Below the pieces are notes generated by a model. That model was not told the DNA's origin. It did not search any database and saw nothing but the letters and a program-made list of their open reading frames with translations. 64,000 nucleotides of DNA from Lewinellaceae bacterium (GTDB lineage: Bacteria; Bacteroidota; Bacteroidia; Chitinophagales; Saprospiraceae). Positions 8,875 through 18,281 of this stretch are shown here, piece after piece. Every line of letters starts with the position of its first letter. Within the stretch, counting starts at the first letter, position 1. The position numbers and the translations under genes are program-made. The stretch covers positions 248,001-312,000 of the forward strand of contig JACJYA010000008.1 of assembly GCA_020636315.1 (NCBI GenBank), written 5' to 3'.

Positions 8875-9021
8875 AAGTAGTCGGACACAATTATTTTATG
8901 ATAATTCAAGCGCCCTCCCTGGGAAATTAGCCTGTCCCACACAACGTGTCAGGCAATTTCCCATTGCCGCTTAAATTGGTCAGGCAGCCTCGAAACGTAA
9001 TATAAATCTGTCCGGCCACTT
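8875..9021. mobile_element. MITE-like palindromic element, copy 1b (internally deleted)
   Basis: A 147-bp shortened copy directly abutting copy 1a, head to tail. It starts AAGTAGTCGGACACA and ends TCTGTCCGGCCACTT. The stretch before its end (CAGGCAGCCTCGAAACGTAA and onward) is identical to that of copy 1a, but most of the interior is replaced or lost. It ends 33 bp before the start codon of the following lipoprotein gene, so it may form part of that gene's leader. Confidence 0.65.
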
Positions 9022-9054
9022 AATATTTTCAATCCCACCCCAAAACCAACAGCT

Positions 9055-10158
9055 ATGCGTTCTTTACTCAAAACCGCCCCTTTCGCCGGGCTGCTTCTCA
9101 TCGCCACCCTGTTCAGCAGTTGTAAATGCAGTTCTGTCTCTTTCGGTTGCCCGGACTACGAGATGGATCAGGCCTATACCTCGAAAAAAATATATACGGG
9201 GCCAGGCACCGAAGACATTGCCCTGGATACCAGCCGGGGTTACCCCCGCCTGATCGTTTCCTGCGATGAACGGCGGGATACCATTCCGGTAGTATCCGGA
9301 AGCTTCTACGCCATCAACCTGGAAACGGGGGAAGCTCTTCCCTTCACATTCGATCAGGACCCTTCCACCCTTTACCCCAATGATACCAATCTTGCCGACT
9401 GGCACCCTCATGGCATCGCTCTGGCCCGGATTGACGGCACGGATTACCTGTACAGCGTCACCCATCGCGGGAAGAAAAAGCGGGGCTTTCGTTCCAATGA
9501 GATCCTCCGATTTCGCATTGGCGCAGACACTTTGTTCTACGACACCACCTTTACAGATGGTGAACTGAGAGCCCCCAACGATATCTTCGTCCTTTCCGAC
9601 GGCAGCTTCTATGTATCCAACATCCTTAAAAACTCCAGTACCTGGCAATTCATCCGGGGAGCGTTCGGCGCCAGAACGGGCAATATCGTTTACTACAACC
9701 CCGAAAGCGGCATCTGGGATGTGGCCATACCCCGGCAGGCCTACCCCAACGGCATCTATGTCGATGAGGAGGCCCGGAGCCTCTATATGGTGCACGGCGC
9801 CTGTAAAGAGGTGAACCGCTATTCCATCGCCGCTCCCGGCATGATCGAACCGGAGAGCAAAACCACCTCCCCGCAGAAGATCACGATGGGCGACAACCTG
9901 ACGCGGGACAGTGAGGGCTACCTTTGGACGACCTCCCACCCCTGCCTTTTCCGCTTCCTGAAACACAGTAAAAAACGGCGAAAGCACTCACCGAGCCTGG
10001 CTTACCGCATTGACCCCAATACCTTAGAAGCCGAACTGGTTTTTCAGGACAACGGAAGCACCATAAGTGCAGCCTCCACGGCCCTCTGGCATGATGGCAA
10101 ACTCTACCTTTCCCAGGTTTTTGACGGCTTCGTACTGGAGGTTAACCTGACCCCCTGA
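9055..10158 (+). CDS. Lipoprotein, SMP-30/arylesterase-like six-bladed propeller
   Basis: A 367-aa lipoprotein. The signal peptide ends in a lipobox (LFSSC, Cys23), so it should be anchored to a membrane. The body resembles paraoxonase/gluconolactonase propellers. WHPHGIALAR and RAPNDIFVLSDGSFYVSN match the calcium and active-site loops (His-His/Asn-Asp) of arylesterases, and ISAASTALWHDGKLYLSQVFDGFV forms the last blade. It is probably a calcium-dependent hydrolase of lactones or esters; the substrate is unknown. It is preceded by two MITE-like copies. The ATG at 9055 is the only sensible start because the signal peptide begins there. Confidence 0.78.
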   Translation: MRSLLKTAPFAGLLLIATLFSSCKCSSVSFGCPDYEMDQAYTSKKIYTGPGTEDIALDTSRGYPRLIVSCDERRDTIPVVSGSFYAINLETGEALPFTFDQDPSTLYPNDTNLADWHPHGIALARIDGTDYLYSVTHRGKKKRGFRSNEILRFRIGADTLFYDTTFTDGELRAPNDIFVLSDGSFYVSNILKNSSTWQFIRGAFGARTGNIVYYNPESGIWDVAIPRQAYPNGIYVDEEARSLYMVHGACKEVNRYSIAAPGMIEPESKTTSPQKITMGDNLTRDSEGYLWTTSHPCLFRFLKHSKKRRKHSPSLAYRIDPNTLEAELVFQDNGSTISAASTALWHDGKLYLSQVFDGFVLEVNLTP

Positions 10159-10251
10159 TCCGGGAAGATGCCGCTAAAATATAATAAAAGGGCGCTCAGG
10201 CCAGTTTGATAAAGGAGTCCGAAATTGAAAGAACTAACCAAGCAACCTTCT

Positions 10252-11040
10252 ATGAAAAAGCTAAAAGTCCTGTTATTTGGCCTGGCGGTGCTGTCTTTCA
10301 GCGCCTGTAATAAAAAAAAGGTGGCCGCCCTGGAAAGCGAGCTGGCCATGAAGAACGAACAGGTCGAACAACTGGAAGCCCAGCTCAACCACGCCCAGAG
10401 CACCCAGGCCAGCCTTCTGGACCGGATGGCCGACCTTTCCGTGGTCAACAAGGAAGGGGCGGAAAGCATCCGCAAATCGCTGGACAACATCACCCAGCAG
10501 TACTCCTTTATTCAGGACCTGACCAGTAAGATCCAAACCAAAGACAGCCTCAACCTGGCATTGGTCATGAACCTCAAGCGCTCTCTGAGCAACGTCGATG
10601 ATGAAGATATTCAGGTCGAGGTCAAAGGCGGTTTCGTATATGTCTCGATCTCAGACAAGCTCCTGTTCCAGTCGGGGAGTTCCCGGGTCAATAAGGCCGC
10701 TTACTCTGTCCTGGGTAAGATCGCCACGGTTGTCAATGACCACGACGATATGAATATAATGGTGGAAGGCCATACCGACGATGTGCCCATTTCCAATTCC
10801 TGCGTGGCCGACAACTGGGACCTGAGCGTAAAGCGGGCCACCTCGGTCGTGCGCATCCTGCAGGAAGACCACTATGTCGCTCCCGAACGGATGACTGCCG
10901 CCGGGCGTTCGCAGTATGTACCCAAAGCCAGCAACACGACGGCGGCAGGGCGCAGCCTCAACCGCCGCACTGAGATCATCATCATGCCGAAACTGGACCA
11001 GTTCTTTAAGCTGCTGGAGCCTCCGGTGGTGAAGAATTGA
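10252..11040 (+). CDS. OmpA/MotB-domain lipoprotein
   Basis: A 262-aa protein starting at the ATG at 10252, which opens a lipoprotein signal peptide (LFGLAVLSFSAC). A coiled coil (about residues 22-75, ALESELAMKNEQVEQLEAQL) leads to a C-terminal OmpA-like peptidoglycan-binding domain (about 130-250). That domain shows VEGHTDDVPIS, WDLSVKRATSVVRIL and GRSLNRRTEIIIMP. It should tether the envelope to peptidoglycan. An in-frame TTG at 10225 would extend it but would bury the signal peptide. It converges with the response-regulator gene, 7 bp away. Confidence 0.88.
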   Translation: MKKLKVLLFGLAVLSFSACNKKKVAALESELAMKNEQVEQLEAQLNHAQSTQASLLDRMADLSVVNKEGAESIRKSLDNITQQYSFIQDLTSKIQTKDSLNLALVMNLKRSLSNVDDEDIQVEVKGGFVYVSISDKLLFQSGSSRVNKAAYSVLGKIATVVNDHDDMNIMVEGHTDDVPISNSCVADNWDLSVKRATSVVRILQEDHYVAPERMTAAGRSQYVPKASNTTAAGRSLNRRTEIIIMPKLDQFFKLLEPPVVKN

Positions 11041-11047
11041 GTAATAT

Positions 11048-11434
11048 TCAAGGCCTCACCCCAAGTATCTCCCCTGCCTTTTCGAAAACAAGGTCCGGGT
11101 CAAAGGGTTTGGTCAGATACAGGTCGGCGCCGAAGGATTCCCCTTTTTTCTTATCCACCTCCTGGCCTTTGGCCGTCAGCAGGATGAAGTAGATGTCGTG
11201 CAATTTATGGACTTGTTTGACCTGCTCGCAGACTTCATAGCCATTCATAACCGGCATCATCACATCACAGAACACCAGTTTTGGCCGTTCTTTGATGATC
11301 AGGCCCAGCCCGTCCTGGCCATTATCCGCCGACAGGATCTCTACCCCAACATCCTCATAATCTTCGAGGGTTTGTTCGAGCAACATCCGGATAGGAGACT
11401 CATCGTCGATGATCAGAATTTTATTTTCAGCCAT
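11048..11434 (-). CDS. Single-domain response regulator (CheY-like)
   Basis: A 128-aa receiver domain with no output domain. The acidic pair is in ILIIDDES, the phospho-acceptor Asp is in LVFCDVMMPVMNGYEV, and the Thr/Lys switch is in FILLTAKGQE and LTKPFD. The start is placed at the Met that begins MAENKILI; a start three codons upstream (11443) is also possible. It lies 10-19 bp downstream of the cyclase gene on the same strand and close to a hybrid kinase, so these three genes probably form one signalling unit. Confidence 0.88.
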   Translation of the reverse strand: MAENKILIIDDESPIRMLLEQTLEDYEDVGVEILSADNGQDGLGLIIKERPKLVFCDVMMPVMNGYEVCEQVKQVHKLHDIYFILLTAKGQEVDKKKGESFGADLYLTKPFDPDLVFEKAGEILGVRP

Positions 11435-11452
11435 TATTTTCATTTCTATTAG

Positions 11453-12892
11453 TTAGTAGCGTACTTCGAATATTTGTACGGGCTGATGGCGGCCTTTCAG
11501 ATGGATCACCTGGTCGAATTTACGATAAGTAAAATCAGATCTTGTAACCTGGTAGATCGATTCGGTAACCAGGATCTGATGGCCTTTGGCCAGGGATTGC
11601 AGCCTGGCGGCCACGTTTACCGAATCACCGATCGCAGTATAGTCCATGTGATGATGTGAGCCGATGTTGCCGACGACCACCTCTCCCTTAGTGATCCCGA
11701 TACCGGTCAGGAAGTTTTCCCTGATCCAGCCGTCGTTGAAGGAGGCCAGGCGGGTTTGCATTTCAATGGCTGCCTGAACAGCCTGCCGGGCGTCATTTTC
11801 CAGGCCGTAAGGTGCTCCGAATAAGGCCACGATCATATCACCAACGAACTTGTTGATGGTTCCATTATATTTAAAGATAACATCTACCATTCCGGAAAAA
11901 TACTTATTCAGGTAATACACGATCTGCTCAGGCGGCAGAGATTCGCATTTCTCCGTAAAATTCCGGATATCCGAAAACAGGGTGGTAATGTTTTTTCTTT
12001 TCGGTTCAAAGGTACTGTCATCTTCGGAATGGATAATGGCATCCACCAGCTGAGCCGGTACGTAGCGCTGCAAGTTGCTCCTTATCCGGTCCTCCCGGAC
12101 TTTCTGCACGTACAACTGTGTATTTTCCAGTGCGTATGCCGCCTGGGAAGTGATCGCATAAAAAAGCTTCAGTTCTGCTGAGGAATACTGGTGAGGAACG
12201 GAAGAAGCAAGGTTGGCCACGCCGATGGTTTTCTCTTTTACTTTCAGGGGCACGCACATGATAGACTCTATGGGGTTATTCCCCGGTATAAAGCGCTTGT
12301 CGAACCTTACCGCATTTACAATTTCAGGCTGTCCCGACTGAAAAACGTGCCCGCCGATCCCTTCCCCCGGCGCCAGGGGAATGTGCGTTTCCTGACGGCC
12401 CGATTTAATGCGGGCAGCCATGACCTCCAGTTTGCCGGTATTCTTGTTGAACAGCATCAAAGAAGCGCTGTCGCCGCTGAGGTTGGCCAGCGTCTCGGAA
12501 ACGATCAGTCCGGCCACTGACTGAATATCAAAATTGGCAATGAGCTTTTCCCCCAGGTTGTACAGTAGGGTGATCTCTTTGTAGCGGTCGAGGGTTTCCG
12601 CCAGGATATTTCTCTTATCCTGTTCGTACTGGACGATCAGATTGATAAATGCCGGCGCCAATTCATTGGCCTTGCACCCGACGATGTAACCAGCCTTTTC
12701 TCCTTCGATCAGGATGTAAACGGGTTCCAGCCCCTGAGGAGGAGGAACCGCTCCCCAAAGCAAATTCCCCTGCACATCAAAGATCCAGAACGGCTCGTGA
12801 AATGCCTTCTCCATGTTCCGGAGAATTCCGGCCACCGCTTGAGAACGTAGTATTTTTCTGAGTTTAATCACGTGCAGCCTCTTCGTCGTCAC
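11453..12892 (-). CDS. Class III adenylate/guanylate cyclase with GAF domain
   Basis: A 479-aa soluble protein. A GAF domain occupies about residues 130-270 (YNLGEKLIANFDIQSVAGLI, GEGIGGHVFQSGQP, IESIMCVPLKVKEK). The C-terminal class III cyclase catalytic domain spans about 300-475. Both metal-binding Asp motifs are present (TTLFSDIRNFTE and KFVGDMIVALFGAP), and so is the transition-state region (YTAIGDSVNVAARLQSLAKG). It should be active. It overlaps the upstream hybrid kinase gene by 29 bp, so its translation is likely coupled to that gene. Whether it makes cAMP or cGMP cannot be told with confidence here. Confidence 0.88.
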   Translation of the reverse strand: MTTKRLHVIKLRKILRSQAVAGILRNMEKAFHEPFWIFDVQGNLLWGAVPPPQGLEPVYILIEGEKAGYIVGCKANELAPAFINLIVQYEQDKRNILAETLDRYKEITLLYNLGEKLIANFDIQSVAGLIVSETLANLSGDSASLMLFNKNTGKLEVMAARIKSGRQETHIPLAPGEGIGGHVFQSGQPEIVNAVRFDKRFIPGNNPIESIMCVPLKVKEKTIGVANLASSVPHQYSSAELKLFYAITSQAAYALENTQLYVQKVREDRIRSNLQRYVPAQLVDAIIHSEDDSTFEPKRKNITTLFSDIRNFTEKCESLPPEQIVYYLNKYFSGMVDVIFKYNGTINKFVGDMIVALFGAPYGLENDARQAVQAAIEMQTRLASFNDGWIRENFLTGIGITKGEVVVGNIGSHHHMDYTAIGDSVNVAARLQSLAKGHQILVTESIYQVTRSDFTYRKFDQVIHLKGRHQPVQIFEVRY

Positions 12893-15326
12893 CTAGCAGT
12901 AAAAAATATATGTGTTCGAGCCCTTTCTCAAAACGAAGGGTTTTGACGATACCGTATTTTTCCGAGAAAAGAGCATCCACAATGACCATATCCGGCTTCT
13001 CCTGTTTGGCCAGGTCCAATCCGCTTTTCCCATCAAAGGTACCCACTGCCTGGTAACCCTTGGCGGCCAGGACGTCCACAAGAGTCTTCACCGTAGATTC
13101 ATTTTCGTCCATCACCAGTATCCGTTTGGGGGAGAGCCCTTCGGACAACAATTTTTTGACTTCCGAAATGATGGCCTGGGTATTGCCGGTTTTTGTCAGG
13201 TAGCGGTCCACCCCGATCCGAAGCCCCCGCTCCTGGCCTTCGATCACAGAATGGATCAAAATGGGGACATCCATGGTTTTGGGGTTGTTCTTTATCACGG
13301 CCGCAGTATCAAACCCATTCATTCCCGGCATCATAATATCGAGGATCACCAGGTCAATGCGTTCCTGTTTTAATTTGTCCAGCGCTTCCAAACCGTTTGC
13401 GGCTTCAACCACGTGATAGCCGGCCTCCTGCAGTTCTTCCCGCAGGAGTTTTCGCATACTGAGGTCATCTTCGGCCACCAGGATGGTTTTCCCGGCCGCC
13501 CCTTTGGCAGGATCGCTTTCCATATAACGGTTAAGGCTTTCGACAAGCGTGCCAAGGTCTATCTTTCGGACTTTTTTGTCCATCCCTTCGGATCCTGCAT
13601 TTTTGGCCGGCAGCGTGAAATAGAAGCGAGAGCCGTTGCCCAGTCGGCTTTCCACCCCGATCTGGCCACCGTGGTGCTCTACGATCTGTTTGGCAATAGG
13701 CAAGCCCAGTCCGCTGCCCATCGGTTTATCAGTAAGGGTATCTCCTACCTGTTGAAATTTATCGAACACTTTCAGCTGGTCGGTTTCGGAAATGCCTGTG
13801 CCGGAATCTTCCACGGCGACCTCCACCAATCCCGGGCCTGACTGCCGGGCGGAGACACGAACCTGGCCATGGGAAGTAAACTTGGCCGCATTCGAGATCA
13901 GGTTGATAATGACCTGAATGATCCGGTCCCGGTCGGCCAATATAGCAGGCAGGTTCTCCTCCACGCTTTTGACAAAATCAACATTAGAGCTACTAAAAAG
14001 AGAAGAGGTGGCAGCCATGGAATGATCGATCAGTTCTTCGATGGAAAGCTCGGCTATTCTCCATTCGGTTTTGCCGGCTTCCATTTTGGAGATATCCAGG
14101 ACAGAGTTGATCAGGCCGGTCAGCCGTTCTCCTTCAGAAATGATGATGTTGAGGTTGTCTTTGATCTGCTTTACGGCCCGTTCTGTTTTTCGATCCGAAG
14201 CATCCACATTTGGCTGGACGTTTTCGGCGAATTTTTTTCCGATTATTTTGGCAAAACCCAACACCGAGGTCAAAGGGGTGCGCAATTCGTGGGAAACATT
14301 GGAAATAAAATCGGTTTTCATACTATCGATCTCCTTTTCCCGGGTGATGTCCCGGATCAGCGTAACTGACCCAATGCATTGGGCGCCGGCGCCCGTGGAG
14401 GCATCTATGATACAACTCGCCGTAGCCTTCCCGACCCTCTTGTTCGGCAGAGTGAGCTCTGTGGTAGCAATTTCGTGATTCCGGATCACTTCATTGACCA
14501 GACGGGTGATGTTGCCATCCAGTTTTTCGGTGTCCAGCCCTTTAAAAAGGTTTTCCGAACCAATGTCATACATGGCCAGCAAAGCGGGGTTCATCCGGAC
14601 GATCTTGCCATTCTCATCCGTCACCAGCAGTCCATCGGCAAGGTTATCGATAATGGCTGAGAGGTGAGCGAGCGTTTCTTTCAACTCCTGTGTTCTCTCC
14701 GACACCACTTCCTCGAGGTTGTTCTTCAGTTCGGTCAGAACCCGGTTTGCCTCATCCCGGCTCTCCACAAAAAAGAGCATGAGGCCCACGACAATGCTGG
14801 AGATCACGATGATATTGATCACAAAGAAGCTGGAAATAACGGTGGGCGAAGCCTCTATGGCAAAATGTCGTACATAGGGGTCGATAAAGCCGGAAACCAG
14901 CGTCAGAAAGATATAGGCGAAGAGCCACTGGGAAGCCAGCCGGGTGCTTTGGAAAGTTATGGAACCAACCAGGGCCAGCAGCGACCATAACATCATTGCC
15001 CCGGTAACCGCAAACCCGCCCAGGCTCCACTGAAAAGCAAAAGGAAGGATCAGGCTGATCAGCACCTGGAAAAACCGCACAGCCGGAAAATTCTTACTGA
15101 AGTAGAAATAGAGAAAATTCAGTATGGTCATGGCTGTATATCCGAAAGGGATAAGGGACTGAAGGTAAAGCCCAAAATAAGAAGCGATAGCCCCCCATAA
15201 CAGGCCCCCACCGCTCATCAGCGTCCCCATGTAGATCAGGAATCTTTTGTGCAGTTTTTGTTCGGAAGTGTCTGTTTCTACATTGCCTATGGAGGCATAA
15301 CGGCCAATCCAGGATGATTTTTCCAC
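12864..15326 (-). CDS. Membrane-bound hybrid sensor histidine kinase, PAS-HisKA-HATPase-REC-REC
   Basis: An 820-aa protein. About six hydrophobic segments lie within residues 25-190, followed by a helical linker. A PAS domain spans about 215-340 (IDNLADGLLVTDENGKIVRM). HisKA has the phospho-His in FISNVSHELRTPLTSV, and HATPase_c has NLISNAAKFT and GSGLGLPIAKQIVEHHGG. A receiver domain follows with acceptor Asp in LVILDIMMPGMNGFD. The C-terminus is a second, shorter receiver-like domain (ILVMDENESTVK … MVIVDALFSEKYG) that lacks a clear Thr/Lys end and is probably degenerate. It is the first gene of the kinase-cyclase-receiver unit. Confidence 0.9.
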   Translation of the reverse strand: MEKSSWIGRYASIGNVETDTSEQKLHKRFLIYMGTLMSGGGLLWGAIASYFGLYLQSLIPFGYTAMTILNFLYFYFSKNFPAVRFFQVLISLILPFAFQWSLGGFAVTGAMMLWSLLALVGSITFQSTRLASQWLFAYIFLTLVSGFIDPYVRHFAIEASPTVISSFFVINIIVISSIVVGLMLFFVESRDEANRVLTELKNNLEEVVSERTQELKETLAHLSAIIDNLADGLLVTDENGKIVRMNPALLAMYDIGSENLFKGLDTEKLDGNITRLVNEVIRNHEIATTELTLPNKRVGKATASCIIDASTGAGAQCIGSVTLIRDITREKEIDSMKTDFISNVSHELRTPLTSVLGFAKIIGKKFAENVQPNVDASDRKTERAVKQIKDNLNIIISEGERLTGLINSVLDISKMEAGKTEWRIAELSIEELIDHSMAATSSLFSSSNVDFVKSVEENLPAILADRDRIIQVIINLISNAAKFTSHGQVRVSARQSGPGLVEVAVEDSGTGISETDQLKVFDKFQQVGDTLTDKPMGSGLGLPIAKQIVEHHGGQIGVESRLGNGSRFYFTLPAKNAGSEGMDKKVRKIDLGTLVESLNRYMESDPAKGAAGKTILVAEDDLSMRKLLREELQEAGYHVVEAANGLEALDKLKQERIDLVILDIMMPGMNGFDTAAVIKNNPKTMDVPILIHSVIEGQERGLRIGVDRYLTKTGNTQAIISEVKKLLSEGLSPKRILVMDENESTVKTLVDVLAAKGYQAVGTFDGKSGLDLAKQEKPDMVIVDALFSEKYGIVKTLRFEKGLEHIYFLLLGDDEEAARD

Positions 15327-15407
15327 GATAAATTCATTATTGACCGAAAATAAGGAAAATTGATCCGCCTGGCCTACGGCCCGACAATTTTTTTTACTTA
15401 CCCAGGT

Positions 15408-18209
15408 TTATTTGCCGCGCCTCCAGAACCAGGCAGCCGCTCCCAAAATCAACAGGGCGCCCAATACCACCTGGGCCGGCCAACCGGCAGGCCTGAATGT
15501 TACGGGTGTATTATCACCCACGAACACCAGCCCCGCCCAATAATAGGGAGATTTCCGGAAACCGGCCGCCTCGCTTTCCAGGTAATCGAGTTTGGCCCGC
15601 TGCAAGGCATTCCCTTTCGGCATGCCGGCGGCAATATGAGTATAGAAACAATTGAACAGGGTGGCCGTGGACTGCTCATTTACCGCCCACAGGCTGGATA
15701 CCAGGCTGGCGGAACCGGCATAGGCAAAGCCACGGGCCAGGCTCATCACCCCTTCACCCTCCGCAAGGTTGCCCAGGCCGGCCTCGCAGGCGCTGAGCGT
15801 CACGAGGCCTGCATTCAGGCCGAGGGCATACAACTGAGGCAGATAAAGAGGGCCGTCAGTTAACTCGATGCGGGGCGGGGCATGGCTACTGTCAACCCGG
15901 GCATGAGTGGAGAAATGCAACACCCGGAATTTTCCGGCCAGCGCTTCCAGGTTGGCAACGGTTGCCGATTTGCCCCTCAGGACTTCTGTTCTTGAAATTC
16001 CCAGTTGCCCGGCCTCCAGCCCGGGCCCCAGCAGCGGCGCCAGGCCCCGCTCCCCACTGGCAAACACCGGAGCAACTTCCAGGAGGTTGCCTTCCGGGGC
16101 TGCCTTCAACTGCGATTGTTGCCAAAGGGTCGCCGCCGAATAACCGTAACGCAACAAGATCTTTTTCAAGACAAACGGCATAGCCGCCCAGCCTGAGGAT
16201 TCCGCCTTTTCCGTAAGCAGCGCTTCAAACGGAAGGTAGCCCAGCTGGCCGTCGGGGATGAGGATCACTTCCTTCGGAAAGCTATCTCCGGTTTCCAACA
16301 AAGGGTGTAACAGCTTTTGGTACAATTGGAATGCCTTTGCGGCATAGGTTGCCCGGCCGGCCTGAAGGGCACTGCGCGACCGCAATAGTTCCAGAAACTC
16401 CGTCAATGGCTCCTGAAGCTGCGGAGTAGAACCCACCCGAAACAAGCTTACCGCACCTGAGTTTCGAAGGTGGAAAGCGAACAATTGGTGCTGCCCGGTA
16501 AAATATTCGAGCAATACGGCATCACCGGAAGGCAAAAGCTGTTTAGCAGCCTCAGTAGCCGTAAAGGCGGGCATGCTGTTCAATTCCGCCAGGCGGGGAT
16601 ATTTCCGGCGAAGCGCTTTATCCACTTCAGCCAGCATGTCGGCCGTTTCCGCCAGGTGTTGCTCCAATGCCAGGCGGCGGCTTTCTTCCCTTTGAAGAGC
16701 CAGCTCTTTGCGGTAATAAGCCTGCAGGCGGCGGAGTTCCCTTTCCCGGAATAAAAGAGTATCACCTTGTTCGATTTCCCGCCTTCCCAGGTTGTCACGG
16801 ATAGCATCGAGGAGCACCCTTGCCTTACTTTGTTCCACCAGTACAAAGGCGCGCCGAACCACTCCGGGTTCACTGCGGAGCCGGTAGGCCAGCGATAAGG
16901 CTTTTTCCGTCCGGGCCCGGCCTTTAGCCTGCAAAACCAGCCGTGCCGATTCATAGCGAAAGGTGCTGCTGAGCATTTCACCGGCCGCTGCCGCCAGTTC
17001 GTAAGCCTCCAGAGCCCGGTTCAGGAGCAGCAGGCTGTCTTCCTCAACCGCAAGCTGCTGAAGGGCATCCGCCTTCAGTTCCAACGCTTCGATAATGGTA
17101 TTTTCCTCATAGAAAAGGCTGTCCGGCGGCAAAGCCTCCGGAACCTTTGGCAGGAAGGATGGCAGCACACTTTGCAGCGCCCGGTTGGCCGCCAGGAGGG
17201 CGCCCCGGCCATCGCGGTTTTGCAGCCGCATCTGCCCCAGGTTGACGAAAATTTTCCCGATGGTGCGATGTTGCAGGGTTCCATAGGCTGCTTTGCCGTT
17301 CTCCAGCGCCAGGGCAAACCAGCGTTCGCTTTGTTCGGGATCTTCTCCGGCAAACAACATCCCCAGGAGCGCCTGTGCGCCGGACCGGTAATCAGTCACC
17401 GTTTCTTCCTCCGGCAGGGCGGACAGTATATGTAGGGCTTTACGGGCAGAAACCTCTGCTTCTTTAGGTTTTTCCTGCTCTAAATCATTGCGCCCCTTGT
17501 TGATCAGCAGCAGCGCTTTCTTAACCGGCGGCAGGCCCGGTACGGCCAGCCCGGCAGAGAACTGAACTTCCGCTTTTTCATATTCGCCTTCATCCCAGTA
17601 AGACAGGCCCAGGTTATTGTATAATCCGCCCAGCTCTTCAGCTGCCAACCCTGGCTGCCCGAGCGCCCGGCGATAGACGGCACGGGCCCGTTCGTTGTCT
17701 CCCAGGCGGGTATAATGGGCGCCCAGGGGAAGAAAAACATAACCAACGATATCGAAATCCGGGATCTTCTGCTTTTCATAAATTGCAGCGGCCCGCTCGT
17801 ACGCCCGGGCAGAGGCCAGTACCTTGCCCAACTGAAAAGCCTGATAGCCCTGATTGGTATATACCCACAACAGCGCCTCCCACTCCGAGGGTGAGGCCGG
17901 TTCGCGCCATTTTTCCCGCAGTGCGCGCTCCAGAACGGGAAGCGCCCGTTCAGGATTTTCATAGAAATAGGCCTGCAGGTCCCAGTAGCTGTATAACCAA
18001 TCATCGAGGCGGTCCATCTGGCAGTACAGATCGGCCTGCTTGTCGTAGTAACAAACCACGCTGTCGGCCGGGCCCTCCGCTTCAAAAACGGCAAGCTGCT
18101 GCTGCACCCGGCCTACTTCCTCTTCAGGAGAAGAAGAGGTGGCATCCTGGCTGATGGCCAAAGGAGGTATTGTCAGAAAAAGTAAAAAGGCAAGAAGCAC
18201 CCGCAGCAT
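15408..18209 (-). CDS. Secreted TPR protein with C-terminal CHAT (caspase-like) peptidase domain
   Basis: A 933-aa protein with a signal peptide and a long array of tetratricopeptide-type helices (about residues 30-450). A coiled-coil stretch follows (RRLQAYYRKELALQREESRRL region), then a CHAT domain (about 560-890). The His-Cys dyad is present: H769 in VLHFSTHARVD and C808 in TLSACEAGLGN. One C-terminal membrane helix (VVLGALLILGAAAWFW) is followed by RRGK. CHAT proteins are caspase-like proteases; in Bacteroidota they often occur with ECF sigma/anti-sigma pairs. Here such a pair lies 3 kb away (21371-22685) on the other strand. The target is unknown. Confidence 0.87.
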   Translation of the reverse strand: MLRVLLAFLLFLTIPPLAISQDATSSSPEEEVGRVQQQLAVFEAEGPADSVVCYYDKQADLYCQMDRLDDWLYSYWDLQAYFYENPERALPVLERALREKWREPASPSEWEALLWVYTNQGYQAFQLGKVLASARAYERAAAIYEKQKIPDFDIVGYVFLPLGAHYTRLGDNERARAVYRRALGQPGLAAEELGGLYNNLGLSYWDEGEYEKAEVQFSAGLAVPGLPPVKKALLLINKGRNDLEQEKPKEAEVSARKALHILSALPEEETVTDYRSGAQALLGMLFAGEDPEQSERWFALALENGKAAYGTLQHRTIGKIFVNLGQMRLQNRDGRGALLAANRALQSVLPSFLPKVPEALPPDSLFYEENTIIEALELKADALQQLAVEEDSLLLLNRALEAYELAAAAGEMLSSTFRYESARLVLQAKGRARTEKALSLAYRLRSEPGVVRRAFVLVEQSKARVLLDAIRDNLGRREIEQGDTLLFRERELRRLQAYYRKELALQREESRRLALEQHLAETADMLAEVDKALRRKYPRLAELNSMPAFTATEAAKQLLPSGDAVLLEYFTGQHQLFAFHLRNSGAVSLFRVGSTPQLQEPLTEFLELLRSRSALQAGRATYAAKAFQLYQKLLHPLLETGDSFPKEVILIPDGQLGYLPFEALLTEKAESSGWAAMPFVLKKILLRYGYSAATLWQQSQLKAAPEGNLLEVAPVFASGERGLAPLLGPGLEAGQLGISRTEVLRGKSATVANLEALAGKFRVLHFSTHARVDSSHAPPRIELTDGPLYLPQLYALGLNAGLVTLSACEAGLGNLAEGEGVMSLARGFAYAGSASLVSSLWAVNEQSTATLFNCFYTHIAAGMPKGNALQRAKLDYLESEAAGFRKSPYYWAGLVFVGDNTPVTFRPAGWPAQVVLGALLILGAAAWFWRRGK

Positions 18210-18281
18210 AAGCCTGTTTTTGGCGGAAATATCTTCGGAAATCAGGCCTATGATACCGCTTTACCCCCACATTTCAAAGGG

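Noticed and set aside
8508..8942. 144-codon minus-strand frame and similar frames in 8.5-9.0 and 45.8-46.1 kb
   Set aside because: They run through palindromic MITE-like elements and repeat in every copy as a consequence of the inverted repeat; no protein family is recognised.
9064..9987. 307-codon minus-strand frame
   Set aside because: Antisense shadow of the esterase-like lipoprotein, which has a signal peptide and family motifs.
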